The position numbers were made by a program, and so were the translations under genes. The notes under the pieces are model-generated. The model worked only from the letters and a program-made list of their open reading frames with translations. It was not told where the DNA came from and did no database searches. From positions 2,049,501 to 2,113,500 of the forward strand of contig NZ_CP046509.1 in assembly GCF_009738185.1 (NCBI RefSeq): a stretch of 64,000 nucleotides of DNA. The letters run 5' to 3'. Source of the DNA: Erwinia sorbitola (lineage in GTDB: Bacteria; Pseudomonadota; Gammaproteobacteria; Enterobacterales; Enterobacteriaceae). Below are positions 61,385 through 64,000 of the stretch, piece by piece; the stretch's first letter is position 1; each line of letters starts with the position of its first letter.

Positions 61385-62887
61385 TTACTGCGGCATTGCT
61401 GGTGGAACTGCGCCACCGCCCAGCATGTAGCGGGAGAGGAACTGTTCCAGCGGCATTTTCTCACCGTTCATGGTGATCTGACCGTCGCCATATTGCAGGC
61501 TGGTACTGATGTTGTTGTCCTGCTGCGTGGTCAGTTTAAACATCTGGCCCATTGCAGCCAGACCTTTCACCTGCTGGTCAGCCAGCTTCGCAGCATCTTC
61601 CTGCTTATAGCCTTCAGCCATTGCCACATGAGTCATCATTTCGGTAGCCATTGGCATCGAAATAGTCAGCCTGGTGTCCAGCGCTTTCAACACGGAGTCG
61701 ACCTGCTGGCCAATACTCTGCGCAGGAGCTGCGTCAGCTACCTGCTCTTTAAACTGTGCGTTCAGCGTATAGGTGCTTTCACCCTTGTCATTTTTCCAGC
61801 TAAATGGCGCAATACTGATGGAAGGGTTGCCCTTCAGCAGCAGCGGGAGATTTGTCGTCAACAGTTCACTGGCACGCTGCTGATACAGCTCAGGATTTTC
61901 CTGCATCGCCGGATCGTTGGTGAGTGCCTGTACCTGACGGTTATAGGTTTCAGAGAAGGTCTTGAGTGCTTTGCCATCGAAACCATCCAGCTTCAGCGCC
62001 AGTTTACCCTGACCAAAGCTCTGCCCCTGCAACTTCAGGCTGTCGAGGGTGTAATCAATCAGGCCGTTAACGCGGTTGTTGGTTGAGTCGAAGCTCGATT
62101 TGCCGTTAAGACCTTCGGCAACCATCGCCTCTTTACCATCGACCGCAGCGGTCAGCTTTTTCAAATTGATAGTTTGATCGCCAATGCGCAGCCCTTCCGG
62201 GCTAAGGCGGGTATTCGCCGCGATTTTAAGGCCATTGACGGTAAACAGCACCGGCATATCCAGCTCATTTTTGGTGGTCATCACCAGGCTGTCAATATCG
62301 CCGCTAAAGTCAACTTTATCGCCTTTATCATCAGCGCTTACCTTCAGAAGGCCGCCATTGAAGGCAAAGCGTTCGCCGGTCTCGGCGTTGCTGTAATCAG
62401 CAGGCAGCAGAGTAATATCTGAATCAGTACTGCCACCGTAGCCGATACGGGTTTCGGCCTGCACGATTGACTTACCTTTGGTGATCTCAAACAGCTTTTT
62501 CACCACGTCAGTATTTTCCAGTTCGCTATGAACGGAAGCCATGCTCGGGATAAGGTTGAATTTTTTCAGCTGGGCCAGCGGGAAAGGGCCGTGAGAAATA
62601 TTTTCACTAAAGATGATGCTCTGGCCTGGCTTCAGAATGGAGTTATCTTCGGTTTGTGAACTTGATTGTAAGACAAAGCGTGCATGGCTGCTGAATACGC
62701 CACGCTGGAAGTCCTGATAGCTCAACTTCAGGCGGCTTTCCGGTGCGGTGCTCTGGATTTGCGCGTTAGCCTGTTGAACCATCTGATCCATGTTTTTTTC
62801 TAACTGCTTACCGGTAAACCAGGCGCTTGCAGTCCAGACTACGCCAAGAGCAACGACCACACCCACGGCAATCTTTGTTTTTTTCAT
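61385..62887 (-). CDS. ydgA: YdgA, DUF945 family envelope protein
   Basis: A 500-residue protein anchored by one N-terminal helix (MKKTKIAVGVVVALGVVWTA), with the remainder in the periplasm. The YdgA core includes QANAQIQSTAPESRLKLSYQ, SHGPFPLAQLKKFNLIPSMA and LLLKGNPSISIAPFSWKNDK. Function unknown; E. coli YdgA is an inner-membrane protein. The ATG at 62887 gives the E. coli-like start; an ATG nine codons earlier (62914) is possible. It follows manA on the same strand. Confidence 0.9.
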   Translation of the reverse strand: MKKTKIAVGVVVALGVVWTASAWFTGKQLEKNMDQMVQQANAQIQSTAPESRLKLSYQDFQRGVFSSHARFVLQSSSQTEDNSILKPGQSIIFSENISHGPFPLAQLKKFNLIPSMASVHSELENTDVVKKLFEITKGKSIVQAETRIGYGGSTDSDITLLPADYSNAETGERFAFNGGLLKVSADDKGDKVDFSGDIDSLVMTTKNELDMPVLFTVNGLKIAANTRLSPEGLRIGDQTINLKKLTAAVDGKEAMVAEGLNGKSSFDSTNNRVNGLIDYTLDSLKLQGQSFGQGKLALKLDGFDGKALKTFSETYNRQVQALTNDPAMQENPELYQQRASELLTTNLPLLLKGNPSISIAPFSWKNDKGESTYTLNAQFKEQVADAAPAQSIGQQVDSVLKALDTRLTISMPMATEMMTHVAMAEGYKQEDAAKLADQQVKGLAAMGQMFKLTTQQDNNISTSLQYGDGQITMNGEKMPLEQFLSRYMLGGGAVPPAMPQ

Positions 62888-62963
62888 CTGTAATATCGTC
62901 CTTTTTCCATTCACGAAGACTGGTTAACCCGTTCAGGTCCTGCAGGTAACCCTTTGGCGATAA

Positions 62964-62984
62964 AAAACGCCCTGAAGGCGTTTT
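62964..62984 (-). terminator. Terminator after manA
   Basis: AAAACGCC (62964-62971) pairs with GGCGTTTT (62977-62984). On the minus strand the stem is followed by T's, ending manA about 40 bp after its stop. Confidence 0.85.
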
Positions 62985-63024
62985 GATAATTCATGGATAA
63001 TCTTAGCAATTATGGTCGCTGACG

Positions 63025-64000
63025 TCAGCCGCATTTCCGAAGATCGTTATATACCCTGGCAACGCGTCCGTCTCCGGTCATGCTTACAGGAGACTCGCTG
63101 GCGGCGATCCATGCTGATTCACCCGCTTGTAAGGACAGCGTCTGTTCGCCACAGTTCAATGTAGCCTGACCTTCGATACAGAAGATTATTGCGGCGCTTT
63201 GCTGGCTGACACTCAGCGGCCGGGCGCTGAGGGTGTGAATAGCAAAGGCAAAATCTTCGACGGGAATCGGGAAGTTAAGCGTGTCTCCCTGTTGAACCGG
63301 CTGAGTCAGAAGACTCTCAGCCGAACGGGAATCAAAGCGCAGATTGGCCAGCAGTTCCGGAACATCAATATATTTTGGCGTCAGTCCGGCGCGCAGCACA
63401 TTATCTGAGTTCGCCATCACCTCCAGCGCCACCCCGTGCAGATAAGCGTGAGGCGTTTCGGCAAACAGAAACATCGCTTCAGAAGGCTGTAGGGTGACGA
63501 CATTCAGCAGCAGCGGGGCAAACAGACCGCTGTCATCCGGATAGACGTTTGCGATTTCAGCGATGGTCTGCCAGGGTTCAGCGTGCTGGCTGGCAACATT
63601 CGCCCGCAAAATATCCAGCGCCAGCGCTTTCTCATCCCCCTGCATTGAGAGCAGGCTGGAAAACAGCGAGGCGAGGGCCGCTGCATCCGGAGCATTCAGG
63701 AAGTGGGCTATCGCCGGATGCCCCCCCGCTACAGGTTGCAGCAGCGAGATAATCTCTGAAATCGGGCGGAAACCGTTAATCGCTTTAAACGGAGTCAGGG
63801 CGTAGACCAGCTCTGGCTTGTGGTTGGCATCTTTATAGTTACGCGTAGGGGCATCAAGCGGAACTCCGCTGGCATTTTCACGCGCATAGCCCACTTCAGC
63901 GGCAGCTTTACTCGGATGAACCTGAATAGACAGCGGTTGTTCAGCGCACAATACCTTAAATAAAAACGGCAACTCGCCAAATCGCTCTGCAACTTCCGCG
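63025..64000 (-). CDS. manA: Mannose-6-phosphate isomerase, 5'-truncated by window edge
   Basis: Zn-dependent type I isomerase interconverting fructose-6-P and mannose-6-P. The frame is open to base 64000; about 325 of some 390 residues are inside and the N-terminus lies beyond. The zinc/substrate segments LSIQVHPSKAAAEVGYAREN, NYKDANHKPELVYALTPF and AETPHAYLHGVALEVMANSD are clear, followed by NVLRAGLTPKYIDVPELLA. The first in-frame TTG (63972) is an internal leucine (GELPFLF), not a start. E. coli has the same manA-ydgA neighbourhood. Confidence 0.96.
   Translation of the reverse strand, partial: AEVAERFGELPFLFKVLCAEQPLSIQVHPSKAAAEVGYARENASGVPLDAPTRNYKDANHKPELVYALTPFKAINGFRPISEIISLLQPVAGGHPAIAHFLNAPDAAALASLFSSLLSMQGDEKALALDILRANVASQHAEPWQTIAEIANVYPDDSGLFAPLLLNVVTLQPSEAMFLFAETPHAYLHGVALEVMANSDNVLRAGLTPKYIDVPELLANLRFDSRSAESLLTQPVQQGDTLNFPIPVEDFAFAIHTLSARPLSVSQQSAAIIFCIEGQATLNCGEQTLSLQAGESAWIAASESPVSMTGDGRVARVYNDLRKCG

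Noticed and set aside
63025..63972. manA starting at 63972
   Set aside because: That TTG is the internal Leu of GELPFLF; the true start is beyond the window.

Overview
The window is a piece of enterobacterial chromosome. Most of it follows the E. coli K-12 order around pykF, mdtK, cfa, purR, slyA, tyrS, rsx, add and manA, and the proteins are clearly diverged from the E. coli ones. Gene content, the gaps relative to E. coli and the GTAG-headed palindromic repeats suggest a plant-associated Erwiniaceae member (Erwinia/Pantoea-like). That genus-level call is an inference; the order Enterobacterales is secure. There are no insertion sequences, prophage, CRISPR arrays or rRNA.

Layout. (1) 1-9.4 kb: 3'-truncated pykF with promoter and Cra site, a tRNA-Val(GAC) pair, mdtK, ribE, cfa, the purine nucleoside exporter pair punC/punR, and purR with its own operator. 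(2) 9.4-16.2 kb: small membrane protein ynhF, murein hydrolase mepH, grxD, rnt, the electrophile-detoxification set gloA-nemA-nemR, and an eptA-type lipid A phosphoethanolamine transferase. (3) 16.5-22 kb: ydhL, ydhF, the ydhIJK efflux operon, slyA and slyB. (4) 22-27.5 kb: anmK, mliC, pdxH, tyrS, pdxY (cell-wall recycling and vitamin B6) and gstA. (5) 27.6-36.7 kb: accessory genes. These are a LysR regulator divergent from a GST-FMN-split-barrel gene pair, dtpA, the choline-to-glycine betaine operon betIBA without betT, and a beta carbonic anhydrase. (6) 36.8-44.2 kb: nth and the rsxABCDGE electron-transport operon, ydgK and cnu. (7) 44.4-57.7 kb: a furanose/pentose sugar island, ytfQRT-yjfF plus araBA and araFGH-araC, set between cnu and ydgJ-add where E. 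coli has neither. (8) 57.7-64 kb: ydgJ, add, an unrecognised 448-residue protein, ydgA and 5'-truncated manA.

How the genes fit together. The sugar island carries two ABC importers (YtfQRT-YjfF for furanose sugars, AraFGH for L-arabinose), the isomerase and kinase, and the activator AraC. It lacks araD, so L-ribulose-5-phosphate must be epimerised by an enzyme encoded elsewhere. The regulatory DNA is unusually readable: an AraC direct repeat with 21-bp period next to a CRP half-site, a GalR/GalS-type operator and a near-perfect CRP site before ytfQ, and BetI, NemR, SlyA, PurR and Cra sites at their expected genes.

The least explained sequence is a tandem 45-bp repeat array with REP-type palindromes between araF and araG, a 41-residue tandem repeat in RsxC, the unknown gene at 60.0-61.3 kb, the PPOX-like protein at 29.2-30.1 kb, and several intergenic palindromes. 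All functional statements rest on reading the sequence and recalled protein families; no searches were run.
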